Part shown: positions 14,131-26,415 of the stretch, in pieces
Position numbering within the stretch: the stretch's first letter is position 1
How the letters are laid out: each line of letters starts with the position of its first letter
From: Malurus cyaneus samueli
Taxonomy: Eukaryota > Chordata > Aves > Passeriformes > Maluridae
Assembly (NCBI GenBank): GCA_009741485.1
Contig: CM019238.1
Coordinates: forward strand, 8,599,477 to 8,663,476
Length of the DNA stretch: 64,000 nt
Direction: 5' to 3'
Program-made: the position numbers and the translations under genes
Notes under the pieces: model-generated
Told to the model about the DNA's origin: nothing
Seen by the model: only the letters and a program-made list of their open reading frames with translations
Databases searched by the model: none

Positions 14131-14486
14131 TGAGCCTTCCTCCTTAGGCTGTCGGTGAACAGCGAGGCTACAAATATCAAGGCACTAGAGGAGCTCAAAC
14201 CATTTCAGACACCAGAGCTCAAAGGTGCCTTCTATCCTGGTGAAATCCTGCCAAGGCTTGCAGCAAGATGACAGTTTCCAGATTTTTTGCTCAAACTTCT
14301 GAGTGTTTGTGGCCATGTCTGAACTCACTGCACTCTAGAGTTGGGGCCATGAGACAGAGCACAGTATACACTCTCCTCATAAAGTTGTACATGATTGTTC
14401 ATGTATTCACCCTTCTCAGAGTACATGTTTGTTAAAATACTGCTGCCCACATTCAGCTTCATTTAAGACTACACATAATGGCATCG

Positions 14487-14501
14487 TAATAATAATAATA
14501 A
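14487..14501. repeat. (TAA)5 microsatellite
   Basis: Five perfect TAA units, followed by an interrupted T/A-rich continuation to about 14,515. Confidence 0.8.
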
Positions 14502-14830
14502 TTTTAATAATAGTTTTTAACAGCTAACTAAAAATAATATCAGAATTAATATTATGAGCATCTCTCTGATTACAGCAACCTCTACTGCAATTCATCATCT
14601 CTGTGCTCCCAGAAAAAGTATTTTGAGATTTTCTTGGGTTCCAAATGTTGCACAGCTTTCAGGTACCTTAGTATACTAAAGTTCTGTCTCTGGAGACTTA
14701 AATAAAACTCTGTGTAAGTAGATTGATCGCATCTTAATCCCTGGTAGGCATTCTTCCAAATCTTAAAGCTACAACTGTAGTCATGTCAAAGTAATTTTTT
14801 TTGTTCTACCCTAGTAGCTCAATACTTGGG

Positions 14831-14871
<41 letters not shown>
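14831..14871. repeat. Long A homopolymer, 41 bases
   Basis: This is an uninterrupted run of 41 A, the longest homopolymer in the window. The nearest AATAAA upstream is at about 14,700, too far to be a normal poly(A) signal for this tail, and the upstream sequence does not resemble a known mRNA or SINE. It may be an expanded A microsatellite or the tail of an unrecognised + strand retroposon. The exact length may also be affected by sequencing or assembly. Confidence 0.8.
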
Positions 14872-14873
<2 letters not shown>

Positions 14874-15947
14874 TAGGAGCTGCAGTCCAGGATTTATGAG
14901 GTGAGAAAGTAGGAACAGTGGTAATGCAACACTGTCTTGGTGACACCATCCTTTGTGGTATATATTAATTCCAGCTGACAAAACCCCCTAAATCTATAAA
15001 AAGGTGTCAAGTATGGGAAGAAACTGTACAAAACCAAGCCAACACAGCATGTGTAAGCTCTTAATTTAATTACTGCAGATTTATTTTGATTTGTATCTGA
15101 AACAGAGCCGGCAAAATAGTATTTGCTGGTAAAAATAGATCATTTCAATGCAGTCAACTTGTCTCTGTATTTTCTACTCCTTCATTTAAGAAGATTTCTA
15201 CATCTAATTTTCATCATAAAAAACATATTGAGATAGTAATACTGAATATATCCAAACTGTTTTAGCAGCACAGTTTGTTCCTTATAGTGTCAAGAAGTTT
15301 AGGGACAGCAACTTGGAGAAATCTAGATTTTTCAGAGGATTGCTGTCCCTGGCTCCTTTAGAAATCCCCTTGGAAAAAATTGTAAATTTGTTCTCTCACA
15401 TCCCCAGTGTCCGGAAGGCTCTTTCTTTCAACTGCACAGGTACAGACATGTTACAGTCACCCAGCTCTTAGCTTCCATCAATGGAATGTGAAAAGTTTGC
15501 ACTTTCAGCTCAAAATTTGTCCTGTGGGTCGCTGCCTATGTGCAGGCTGTCTGTATAAGCAGGAATGGAAATTTCAAACCTGTCTTGGTGCATCTCAGCA
15601 GAGTTCAGGCAGCAGCATTCAGATAGCAGCGTGCTCAGTCCTTAGCTGTGCCTTCGCTCAGTGCTCTGCCACCCCCAAATTCGCCTTAGGCTGGGCATGT
15701 CTGCAGTCATTCCTTACTCACAGCACTTTCTCTTCCAGAAATCTGATGACAGAACTTTTGGAAGCCCTTGAATCTTAGGGAGCAGAATTGAACTTCTAAA
15801 AGAAAGGTTTCTTGCCAGTAAAGGCTGTTTGAGCACTTGACATACACCTTCATGCTTTGCTGCTTTTTTCCCTCTCAGTGTCTTTAAAATACAATTCCAC
15901 ATTCACCATCTGGGAGTGAGGTACAGGAATTCCTCCAGGTGTTGGGA

Positions 15948-15971
15948 TGTGTGTGTGTGTGTGTGTGTGTG
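15948..15971. repeat. (TG)12 microsatellite
   Basis: Twelve uninterrupted TG units, likely polymorphic. Confidence 0.9.
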
Positions 15972-17819
15972 CTCTTAGAGAGTGTGCTGCCAAGAACCAC
16001 TCCTTGGCAAAGAGCAGATCCTGGGTAAACTGGGACCTTTTGTAGGTACAGAGCAGGCTTGGCAGTGGGAACATTCAGATTCATGCATAGACAGTCACAG
16101 CAAATAATACTGGATGGACTTTATCAAAGTCATTTGGAAAGAGAAGTACAGGCAGGGATCAGGGGAAAGGTTGAATTATAATTCAATGATCCCATATTTA
16201 TAAATTATCTAGTGTCCATAACACTTTAAAATGGGATTTATTTGCCTTAATAATTCATGGAAAGTTTATAGTAGGTAATTTATTAATAATACAGTGTCAT
16301 CTGTATGGATTTTGCCCAATTCTTATTTCTCTTCTATTGATGCTACTGATCTTTTTTACGGCAGCAGCAAGAAGTTCAGTTTTAAACAGTGAAAGAAAGC
16401 TTATTACCTTGTTTTCAAAATAGAATATGGAGATATCTGTGGAATACAAATATTTTATTTGAGGTCAGGAATAGCTACAAACATTGAAGGAGGCACAAGT
16501 TTCTGCTTAGAGGATTGCAAAAGGTCACTATATATAAAAATACTGAAGTATGTAGGCACTTAGATTTGAGTCACACCACTAAAATCAATGGAATTACTTT
16601 TATACTTATTGGTATAATTATCCTATTAAGACACTTACTTAAGTGTTCTGCTGATTCAGAGCCAGCAAATACAAGCACACTGCAAAGGCAAGGCCAGTCA
16701 CATTGCAAAAGTACAATTTGCAGTGTTTACCAAATTCTTTAATATTCCATTACTCATTTCAGCTGTTTCACATACTCTTAATACATAAATTAGCAATGCC
16801 CCCACAAGAAGTGTGTAGATACTGATTAGAAAATGGTGGTTTTATATCAGTGGCAATCAGTAGGGAGGGGCTATTTATTTATTTATGTGCATTAGGTTTT
16901 TGTCTTGTTTTCAACAAATAGATTTCTCAAGCTGCAATACTCTGACTTTGTGTCTGAAACAATTTTTTGTAGAACAACAAATCTTGATGTTTTCAGGAAA
17001 GAAAAAGCCCATGTCTGATTATTGGTATTGCTAAAGAGATTAAGGTTGTAGTTCTTAACTATGATTAGAAACAATTATGCACCAAAAACATAGTTCCATC
17101 TATGATGATTTCATGTAAGCCCCGTAACAAGTAAAAAATTGATAGAAATTTGATACAATGGAATGGGTTACATCCATATCCAAGCTGCACACTGTAACAG
17201 CACAGGTGATTTTCCATCATACTCTGCTGCTGGTGATGCCAGAGTTACTGGTGACATACTGGTGTGTGTATGCATGTACAACCCATCAGTTTCATAAGTT
17301 TTAGGAGAAAGGAATTGGGAAACTTCTACTGTGATTGTATTTTGAAGTGAAGGATGCAGCGCTCTCAATGTACAAAATAGGGATATGGACCAAGAGCTAA
17401 ACCTCAGCAGTGTTTGCTTTGGTTTCTGCTGCTGCCACAGTGGGTGAGTGCAGAACTGGCACAAGAATGTATAGATGAGGTTTGTGTTTGATGTTTGTCG
17501 ATTTGAAACTCTTGGGAATGGTGGGTACCCCTATTGGTGATGGCTGAGTTCCTGTCTCACTGGTTTTGTGAGAGAGGAGGTGTATTTATCCTTTGCTTTC
17601 ACATAAAACTGGTGTCTTGTGTTCCTGTGCTGTCAGTCTCACGTGGGTAGTTGTTAAATCTGGCTAGAGAGTATCCATCAGTAATGATCAACAATTTTGT
17701 GTAGCAAATTTATTTTGGAATCAGATCTGGTGACTTCTAAAATGTGATTCACAAAGCTGATCTATGAAGTTCATGCAACACTGTTTTCTCCAAAACTATT
17801 GCTTCTGCTTCATTTTTTC

Positions 17820-17836
17820 TTTTTTTTTTTTTTTTT
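17820..17836. repeat. T17 homopolymer
   Basis: An uninterrupted run of 17 T within a wider pyrimidine stretch (17,805-17,836). No retroposon body is evident on the - strand. Confidence 0.8.
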
Positions 17837-19622
17837 GGATTGAAAATCTTTCCCAAGTTCTCATTGTCAGTATTTACTATAAATAACAAAGAGCTGATTT
17901 ACAAGAGGATCCCTAACAGTCTTCAGTTGATGGCTGTGTAGAAGTTTATCAATTGCATGGGATTTTCTGCTCAGACAGTTCTCAGACTTTACCTGGTACA
18001 AATCTACCAGTGGTATCATGAGATAACCAGCACAGCTGAGAGATGACAGTGTTTTTTGATTGGTCTTTAAATCAATACATTTTCACTTTTAGAAAAATCA
18101 AAATATCTCAGTAAATGTAGAAAAGGTTTATGGAATCATAGTAATTGCTTCGTTTAGACTCGGATTTGTTTTCTTTGATTCTGAGCATTGCTTCCTTGTA
18201 AATGTTGGGCATTACACCAAAACGTGTGTTGTATCCCTTAGAGCTTCCCTTTACCTAATGATGAAAAGATTTTCCTGCCTTGTGTATTAACAGAATCAAC
18301 ATTCAAATGTGTGTGTGTGTGTACATTTCAGGGTTTTGGAGTATGTAAACACACAGTATTTGATTTATAGAAATGATGTGCTGACTCAAAATACAAAAAC
18401 AGTGCTTTGTAGTAGAACCCCCTGCATCCTCCTCACTTTCACATACTTTAAGTACAAGCCATTAAAACAGCAACATAGTTAACATGAAAGAGATTTCCAG
18501 AACCACATCACCATAAAACACCTACTGTCCTACATCTGCACACTGGGAGGAGGCAGAAATTAATTTTTAAATCCTTCTAGCAAAACTGTTGCTGATCTCC
18601 AGACATTTGTCTTTTTAGTCTTTCCCTTACCAATTCCCAGCCAATGGACAAGGACACACTGTATTACCACTTTCTGTGTGATTCATTCCTTATAAAACAA
18701 TCTGTTCTTTTAGTGGTACTCGTTATTAATCAAGGTTTTTTCCCTCCATTAGAGTCGTTGTTGGCTCAATCACTTCAGTATGTGTAATCACTAACTTTTC
18801 CCATTACACTGGTGAATAGGTGCTCTTATATGTCTGTCAGAGGGATGCTGGTACATTTAGTATGATGCTTTGCAATTTCAGTGAGAACACTAATGGTTCA
18901 AGTGTGATTGCTTTTTTTTCCCCTTTGAGAGGAAAAAAAAGTGTAACATGTTTCCCTTAGAGAGAAAAGAGAGAAGGATGATGGAAATTTCCAAACTCAA
19001 TTTATTTTTGTATCATTAAAATGTTGAAAAGTACCAAGGAATACTCTTGCAGAATCAATCATTTCCTAATGTATCTGCAGAGGCCCGGGACTTGCCTATC
19101 TTAAAGAGAATGCTGAAAAGGCTAAAGTATCAATTTGGTATAATAGTCTGTGTATTTGCAAGAATATAACACAAAAATTCTCACTCTCACAAATGAAATG
19201 GAGGAGGCAGGAGGGTGTGTGTAAATAAAACTTTTATTGACATGGTGTTGTTTTCTGTGGAAAAATGGTCCAGTCTCTTCATGGAATGAATAGAAAGAGA
19301 AAGGAGATGTAATATATAATTGAGTAGGTACTTATGGTATATTTAAATGCAAAAAGGCAACTGCCTAGATAATAGGAAAAAAAAGTAGAATAATAAAAAA
19401 ATAATCAGTTTTTTCATGCAAATGATGTTTGTTCTCTATAATTTGGAGATTGTTCTGACAGGCTACTTTAAAACCAAGATTTAATTAAAAATGATTAAAT
19501 ATATTACACAGCTGTTTTTAAAATTGGCTCCTCATCATGTCTTCGCTGAATTTTTAAATTACCTTTTTCTTTATTTCCACTGATGGCTGGACTTTTCCTT
19601 TCCAGACCTCATTTATTACCTG

Positions 19623-19663
19623 TTTTTTTTTTTTTTTTTTTTGTTTTTTTTTTTTTTTTTTTT
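19623..19663. repeat. T-rich tract (T20-G-T20)
   Basis: Two T20 runs separated by a single G. Read on the - strand this is a 41-base A-rich tail, the same total length as the A tract at 14,831 and in opposite orientation. No retroposon body is recognised next to either tract. Confidence 0.85.
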
Positions 19664-19974
19664 GGTTATGTGCATTGTCTTTAAAACATAGGAAATTTGT
19701 TCTAGTATCTTAACTATGTCATCTAACATAGAAATTTAGGGTCTGTTCCAGCTCTGAGGCCCAGCATAATTCAGAATGGGAATGTGTTTGATGGATATGT
19801 CTTGGCCACACTCCATCAGGCAGCGTTTTGGTGAGCATCCGATTAACATTTAAACATTTCCTTACGTTTCTGTGGTGTCACTGATAATTTCCAGAGGAAC
19901 CACAATTTCCAAGGTGCAGTTGGAAAGGATCAGATTTTCCAGAGGAAGCAGAGTTTCCCCTTTTTCTGAGGATG

Positions 19975-20145
19975 GCAGGCTCTCCATGCCCCGCTGGCAC
20001 CGTCCTTCTCCCACGTCGTTCGTGTGCGCTGGGACCAAGCTCTGAGGACACCTGGGGCTCCCGTGGCAGCCCAGCGTTTCACTTCCCCCAAAAAACGCTG
20101 AATTCTCATTGAGTCATCCACGCACACTTTGACCTGTTGCTTGGA
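19975..20145. other. Small GC/CpG-rich islet
   Basis: About 170 bases with roughly ten CpGs (for example ccccgctgg, cacgtcgttcgtgtgcgc, aaaacgctg) sit in AT-rich flanks. A 74-codon open frame on - covers it but shows no recognised domain, and I find no good acceptor-donor pair on either strand. It could be a conserved non-coding element, a GC-rich relic of a mobile element, or an exon whose splice sites I failed to identify. Confidence 0.3.
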
Positions 20146-23100
20146 AGGTAACAAATAATGATGTTTACAATATTTCGAATTTGATGATTAAGTACTGTGA
20201 TCATTCTTAACACTGGTACGATGTCATTTTTTAATACTCTGATGCTGCTCTCTTTGGGCCTACTGACTCGTTGAATCCAGATCTACTTTTAATATTCCTT
20301 CAAGAAAACAAAGAAAACCAAATTGAGTATTTGAGCATACATTTCATTTTGGTGCAGCATGGATCGTTACGCTGTGTAACCATTTAGGAAATGGATTTTA
20401 TGTAGAACCTGATGGGCCTTTGCCTTGGAAGGCTCCTGAAAGGGTTCTGTCCCTCCTGAGGCCTCTGTGTTACCTGTGGGACACCTCACCTGTGACTGGG
20501 CTTGGGAAACAGGAATGAAACCTGAACCATCCACCACAGAGATCCCAACCCCTGCTTAGAAAGCCCCTTTTTAGTGAAGCATTAGTGAGCAGAGCAATGT
20601 TGGATTCCTTGGGAGCAATGTGGGAACCCTGGAGCAAAGCTTTGCAGGTGAGTTACAAAGCTGCACTATTTACAAGGACACCAGTGTGGGGCAGGACGAG
20701 GCCGCAATGTCTGGCTGAATGGCTACAAACTCTGCAGGAGCTCCTGACTCACTGCTTTTTAATGAAGACATTATTAATGAAGGATTAATTTTTCTTCCTG
20801 TAGAGATTTGATGTCAGCAGATGCAGCCCTCTGCTCTTGGCCCTGTTTGTTACCTGCGCTGCATATTCAGCTGGGTGACGCACAAGGCCTAGGCGTAAAA
20901 TTGCTACTTATCCCAAGATAATTATCCTTATTTTTTTTAATATGTCTTAAAGCATTTATTAACATTTCAAGGAAAATAGAAGCCTTTTTGAGGTACATGA
21001 TATTCTGCACTATATAATTTATCTCTGTGTACTTTCTAAAGTTAATGAAGTTATTGAGTAATCACACCACATCCCTCGCAGCTTTGTTGGCTTCTTGCAT
21101 TTGTGAAACAGGCAATGATATATTAGAGGCTCTCTCTTATAGAAGAGGTGTGGATTATATTAACAGCCATTGTTCAGTTATATCTTGAGTTACACAACTA
21201 GAGGTATTTATTGGCTTTCTTGTATTTTGTTTTGTTTTCATTTATGTCTAGTTTGTCTGAAATATATCTGAACAATTTAATGGTTTAATTGCCAACAGAA
21301 TCCAGGTTGAAAGACAGCTTTTAAGGAGTCCTGCTCTAATACCGAAGTAATGTAGTGTATGAGTCTGGTGGGAGGAGAGGAGGAAGCAGGAAGGAGCGTA
21401 TGGGACGTGGCTACAAATTACTGTGTTCTTTATCTGCCTGTTGGAACATCATGCTTTAACTGAGAAATCTGAGGGAAGCTGTCTCTTCTGGATCATTGCC
21501 TTCTCATTGTTACTTTTTTTTCCACTCAGTTATTCTCACACTTTAAATAAAGGATCTGTCAATAACATGTTTTAAATAAAAGTAAGCACAGGTGGATAAG
21601 ATAAGTAAGAAAGTAGCTGTAACCCACAGTTGTAGGTTATAATCAATTAGATGATTTAAGGTGCAGATCCTCTTAGGCTTTTTGCGCTGCAGTGTTTGTT
21701 CATTGAACCATGCACCTCTTTCCTGGGGAATTTGTTTCTCCATCCATGATGAAACAGTATCTGGAATTGCAGAGCAGAAGTTTCACCGTTTAGGGTCCTG
21801 TTTTAGTAGTCAGCTGAAAAAATTTAGCTATGGTATTGCATCAGAATGTCACTCATGTGCCATTTCAGCAATACTTGTCAAAGATGCTGCCCCCAAAAGA
21901 ACAAATTGCCTCAGGAAGAGCTGTTGGGAAAGTTAATCTGCAGGGGAAAGTCAAGCCTATATTGAACGAAAAGGACCAGTTGTGTTTAGAATAACCCAGT
22001 CTTTCCCAAAGGAATGCATTGTGGCACAGTTAATCCAAATACACCAGTCTTGATAAACTTCATTGTTTCATGTGGGATGGTGAATTTCTGTTTGTCTGCT
22101 TGTTTTGGAAAATCAGCTGTGATCACAATGTGATCACAGTTGAAGAAAGAATCCTCATAAATACCACTTACAGATGGTGCCATTATTGAGCTATGTACAA
22201 TCACAGTGTTCATGGACAGTGGGTATACGTGGTCCTTTTGTTCCGAGGTATTACAAAGAATGCCCCTTACAAATACTATGAATCTACCGAGGAACTGGCC
22301 TGTGTTACACCTTAGTGTGCATGTGCAGACACTGCCTGGACTCAGTTCTCTGTTGCTTTACAAATCCACTAAGTTTGGTCATAGTTGTTTTCAGCCAGTT
22401 CATTTTTCCTTGTCCTTTCCTTGTTTGCCATGCTCAAAACAACCTCCCACACTACTGGAGATTTATTCTTGGAAGACTACCAAATTTGGGGCAATTGGAA
22501 AAAAAGAGATTATTTCATATTGTTATACACACAACACTTTAAACACATTCCTGTTACTTGTATATATTTTCCCTTTCTTGTAAAATGTGTCTTTTTCTGT
22601 ATGGCTGGCACATCCCAGAAATTCAGCAGATTGAGCTGTGCTGAGCCAATGTTCAATTTTGAGGCTCTCCAGAGGTGTAGATCAGACAGATATTGTAGAG
22701 GTGCATACTCACTCCATCCACTTTGCTTTTGCCTAGGGTTGTTCTAGGCTTCCAATGAGGAGGAAATATAAGCACACTGATGTGTGATTTGCATCCTTCC
22801 TAAATTCATTGCCTTTCTTAAAATACTTAGCTGAATTTAGTGCTCAGATTAAAAATGCTGTTTCAGTAATTGTTTAAAGGCCAGCTGGTGAGGCACTAAA
22901 CAAAAGCTATCATGTTTGTAGAGCAAAAAGCATTTTCTATAACAGCTTCTTGCTATTTGTTGATGTGGTAGAGAATGAGAAGGCTTTGTAACCTACTCCA
23001 TGAATCATTCCCAGCATTTCATGTTGCTGAAACGTGAATATTACTTTTAAATGTGTAACTATGCTATTAGAGCCTTCTGTGATTTAGAGAGATCTTTCTG

Positions 23101-24074
23101 AATACTAAAAAGTCATTATTTACTTTCCTGCAGTCTATTAGTGCAGAACAACACTCACACTGGCTCTGTGGTGGCAGGGTTGATTGCTTCTCAGTGGACT
23201 TGTCCTGTTAATAAGAGAAAAGAGGCTCTTGCTGGTGTGTCTGCTCCCCTCTGGAGCATGGCTTCTCTAGACAGCCAGTTGTGCTGCATTTGATCTGCCT
23301 CCCCGGTGTGACAAAGCAGGGATCCTCTGACCCTTACCTTGAATTAATGCCTGCTCCTCATTTGTGTCAGAGCTTCCAATTTACCAACACCCAGACTGCA
23401 CAGCAGGTACTGAGAGGAGTCACCTGTCCTTAGCTCAGTGAAACCCCAACATTGTGAAGCTGGAGTAACTCCAACCTCAACAAGGATAGACAGCTGGGTT
23501 GCATCTCATCATTTTCCCCTTCTGTGCTCCTTGCACATAATCCTGGAACTTGGAGGCATTTACGTAGTGGGGCTTGGATCACTTTGTCTCCTGAAAATGG
23601 AGTGTTGATGCACTCTTTGTCTCATCATTAATTAAACATTAGAGATGCTCTTACTTAAGGCTGGTGTAGAGTAATTGTATTTCTGACATAACTGCAGTAA
23701 AAGGGAACTGTTTGAAAGCTTTGCTGCAGTAGCTGTGGCTCTGCAGCTGGGAATGAATGAAAAAGAAGTGTTGCAGAGGTGGTGTTTACATACAGCTCCT
23801 TGCAATGCTGCTGCCAGTGGCTATTTACTGAACTTTAAATACATGTTAGCAGCTGTCAGTAGCTGTATCTGAAATGGCAAGACAGAGAACAAGTCAAGAC
23901 CTATACAAAAATATAGGTTTTCATTCAGTTTTAAACCACTTTTCTAAATTCAGGAAAGCTGTATTTTCACCTGTTTTTATTAAACTGATGTCCATTAAAA
24001 ACCCGTTACTCCTAACCTGACTGCACTTTTGACATCAGCAACCACAAAAGCCCATTCAATATATCTTTAAATTA
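20146..24074. other. Non-coding stretch
   Basis: Nothing is recognised apart from a near-ideal but isolated donor (cag|gtgagt) starting at 20,648 and a perfect palindrome at 22,117-22,139. Open frames at 22,206-22,583 and 22,385-22,747 overlap each other and look like chance. The GC is slightly higher at 20,360-20,720 and 23,150-23,560 without any identifiable element. Confidence 0.5.
22117..22139. repeat. Perfect 11-bp inverted repeat around one base
   Basis: The arm ctgtgatcaca and its exact complement tgtgatcacag flank a single A. A symmetric site of this kind could bind a dimeric transcription factor or form a cruciform. Each arm also contains the internal palindrome tgatca. No partner copy was seen elsewhere in the window. 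Confidence 0.65.
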
Positions 24075-24297
24075 TTTTGGTTATGTCAAAGATAGAGTTA
24101 ATTTTCTTCTTAGTAGCTGGCACGGTGCTGTGTTTTGGTTTTAACATGAGAAGAATGTTGAAAATACACTGATTTTGTGGTTTTTGCTAAGTAGTGCTTC
24201 CCTAAGTCAAGGATTTTCAGTGTCTCATGCTCTGCCACTGAACAAGTGCACAAGATGGGAGGGAGCCTGGCCAGGACAGCTGACCCAAACTATGGTA
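24075..24297 (+). mobile_element. Avian endogenous retrovirus LTR fragment (5' part only)
   Basis: From about 24,075 the sequence follows the first roughly 220 bases of an avian ERV LTR that I know from memory. The signature words gatagagttaattttcttct, tagtagctgg, ctaagtagtgcttc and ggacagctgacccaaact occur in the expected order. The LTR at 49,072-49,650 has the same words on the opposite strand (aaaattaactccatccc, ccagctactagg). After about 24,297 the similarity ends, so the promoter half of the LTR is missing. The very first bases (TGTCCTGG in the family) have decayed. No internal retroviral sequence accompanies it. Confidence 0.75.
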
Positions 24298-24554
24298 AAA
24301 TGCTCATGGTTTGAGTGACAGTTATATGGTAAAAAATATTTTAACAAACAATGTGAAATTGGTGGTGGCCATTTATATTATGAACCACTAACAATTTAAT
24401 AATATCTAGTTTATTTTCTCCAGGCAATAGTATCTATTTTATGAATGCACTTGTACTTCATAAATCATTCTCACAAGCAAAAGGGAGAAAAATGGAAAAT
24501 CCATTTTCCTTCAACCCCTTGGGTCTTTATTTAATTTTTAATGAAATAGACAGG
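24298..24554. other. Unassigned spacer between LTR fragment and CR1
   Basis: About 250 AT-rich bases with no recognisable element. It may be the original insertion-site sequence or strongly decayed repeat. Confidence 0.4.
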
Positions 24555-24836
24555 ATACTTCATCAGTGGCAGCAAAGGAGTAATGGCTTTAAACTGAAAG
24601 AGAGTAGGTTTAGAGTAGATTTTAGGAAGAAAATCTGTGTGGGGATGGTGAGGCCCTGGCACAGGTTGCCCAGAGAAGCTGTGGATGCCTTATCCCTGGA
24701 AGTGTTCAAGGTCAGTTGGATGGGGATTGGAGCAACTTGGTCTGGTGGAAGATGTCCCTGCCCATGGCAGTGAGACAGAAAAAGATGAACTTTTAGGTCT
24801 CTTTCAACCCAAACCCCTGTTAGTGGTTCTGTGAGG
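24555..24836 (+). mobile_element. CR1 LINE 3' end (5'-truncated)
   Basis: This is a typical bird CR1 3' end. It carries the ordered words ggcacaggttgcccagag, ctgtggatgcc, tccctggaagtgttcaaggt, gatgtccctgcccatggcag and tttcaacccaaacccctgt, then a ttctgtgag remnant of the family's 3' terminal repeat. Only the last roughly 280 bases are present, covering the end of the reverse-transcriptase ORF and the 3' UTR, which is the usual result of 5' truncation. The internal open frames here are not functional genes. Confidence 0.9.
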
Positions 24837-26400
24837 GAAAAAAGCTTAGACCACCACCTCTGAATATTCCCAACCCACAGACCAAAATAAATAAAACAAA
24901 AGAGCTGCCTTGAGACACAAACCAAATTTAAAATCAAATGGAGTTTTAAAGCATTTAAAGATTTGGTAATTAATTAATTTAGCCCTGAAACCTACTGATA
25001 TAACATACATCAGAAAATAAGCAGTAAATATTAGGCATTTACATGATTTTTAGCAGATAACATGCTTATTTCCGGCACAAATGTGTCAATACTAAGTATT
25101 TACTTTCTGATTCTGGCTCATGACAATGGCAGCTCTGGGATCAGAATAACTCTGCCTTTAATGTGGTATTTGTCCTTTTATTATGGCAGATACTGACTGT
25201 AAAGCTGCGTATATATCATAGGACAGCACCCTCAAATAGCTGAATTCTGTTAAGTGAAATAGTGTAACATATTCATGTTGTGTGAGACCTAAAAAAATAT
25301 TTTTCTCCTGTTCATTTATGAGTTTTCATTGTTTGAGGCACAACAGCATCATGAAATAATCAGATTTAACCTCCTGTGTATCCCTGGCCCTTGTATTTTG
25401 TTTTGTTTTGTTACATAATATTGATATTTGTAGTTCCATCTCCATCTGATTCTGATTTGAAGACACTGAGAGGAAGAAAAAGGTAGTGGTGTTGGGAGGG
25501 TGGTGATGGTGTTTTTTGTTGTTTTACTTCTGACATTAATCAAGATTGAAATATCTGCCTTATTTCCAGGTCAAAATTTTCCATCCTGAGTTTCTTTCTA
25601 GATCATGTTTTGCTCCCACACTTACACTTGATCCCTTAAATTTTATTTTTTTTTCTTAAATGGCGACTTAAATGGGCTGCTCAACTCTTAATCCTTTCCT
25701 TCACAAATATTAATGGTTTGGTATTTTCCTAATGTGATCAAATTATTCATTTGTTTTCTTAAATGTGAATGCTAGGAGCAGATTCAGTGATTTGGTGCCT
25801 GTCTTGCCCTACTTCATGCAGTAAAATGAGGAAATATGTTGTGGCTCTTTTGGAAGAAAATAGGAAATCTCAGTGTTAAGTTTTTAGCAGGAAAACTGCC
25901 TTTGTCATGAAGCTTTCATTCTATTGTTTTACTTTTAGTGACCTTGGTCTATTGTCAAAAATACACAATGTTTCTTACTTCTCTTGGAAAAACCTCACTG
26001 CATACAGTAGTCTTCTGTACACTGGAAGAAGCAAATTCTCTTATTTGAAGACTAATGGAATTTGGTTTAAGAAATATTTCTATAACAGCCATTATTAACT
26101 TGATTTTCAGTGCATCATTCAGATTGCAAACATCTAGGAGGTACCTCATAGCTCTTTCAGAAAGCAGATGAGGAATCTACATTATCTCAGTGCATTAGAC
26201 TCAACCACCTTTGTGTATTACGGCACTTTAAAGTTCTATTTAAAGAATAAAAATTAGAGCTTGATTTACATTAATGATCAACATGTAATTCAGTCAAGAC
26301 TAATGCTTGTCTTTAGCCCTATGCTATCTTTCTGAAGAATTTCAGCAAGCATTTGCATACTGCCTGCATTCTAATATCTAAAACAATTCTTTTGGAAGTG

Positions 26401-26415
26401 AAAAAAAAAAAAAAA
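26401..26415. repeat. A15 homopolymer
   Basis: An uninterrupted A run with no adjacent retroposon body recognised. Confidence 0.8.

Larger units (their letters stand above)
10561..14830. other. Non-coding, intron-like stretch
   Basis: No exon-like segment or transposon is recognised. It contains a T15 run at 11,333-11,347, a 14-base tandem duplication at 12,525-12,552, an A16 run at 13,419-13,434, a perfect 10-base hairpin at 14,105-14,130 and a (TAA)5 array at 14,487-14,501. If the flanking exon candidates belong to one gene, this is intron. Confidence 0.5.
14872..19622. other. Non-coding, intron-like stretch
   Basis: No recognisable gene or transposon. The open frame at 15,407-15,778 (123 codons, +) has no family similarity I can see. 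Its low density of stops is not matched by splice sites, codon bias or an upstream promoter. Simple sequence includes (TG)12 at 15,948-15,971 and T17 at 17,820-17,836. Confidence 0.5.

Noticed and set aside
14700..14871. Processed pseudogene ending in the A41 tract
   Set aside because: The AATAAA is about 130 bases from the tract and no mRNA-like sequence is recognised upstream.
15407..15778. 123-codon open frame on +
   Set aside because: No recognised domain, no paired splice sites and no codon or CpG signal; overlapping frames exist on the other strand.
22206..22747. Overlapping + strand open frames of 120-125 codons
   Set aside because: Two different frames are open over the same DNA, which is T-rich on +, so stops are scarce by composition.
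24563..24937. Open frames over 24.4-24.9 kb
   Set aside because: They lie in the CR1 3' end and flank; one is antisense to CR1.
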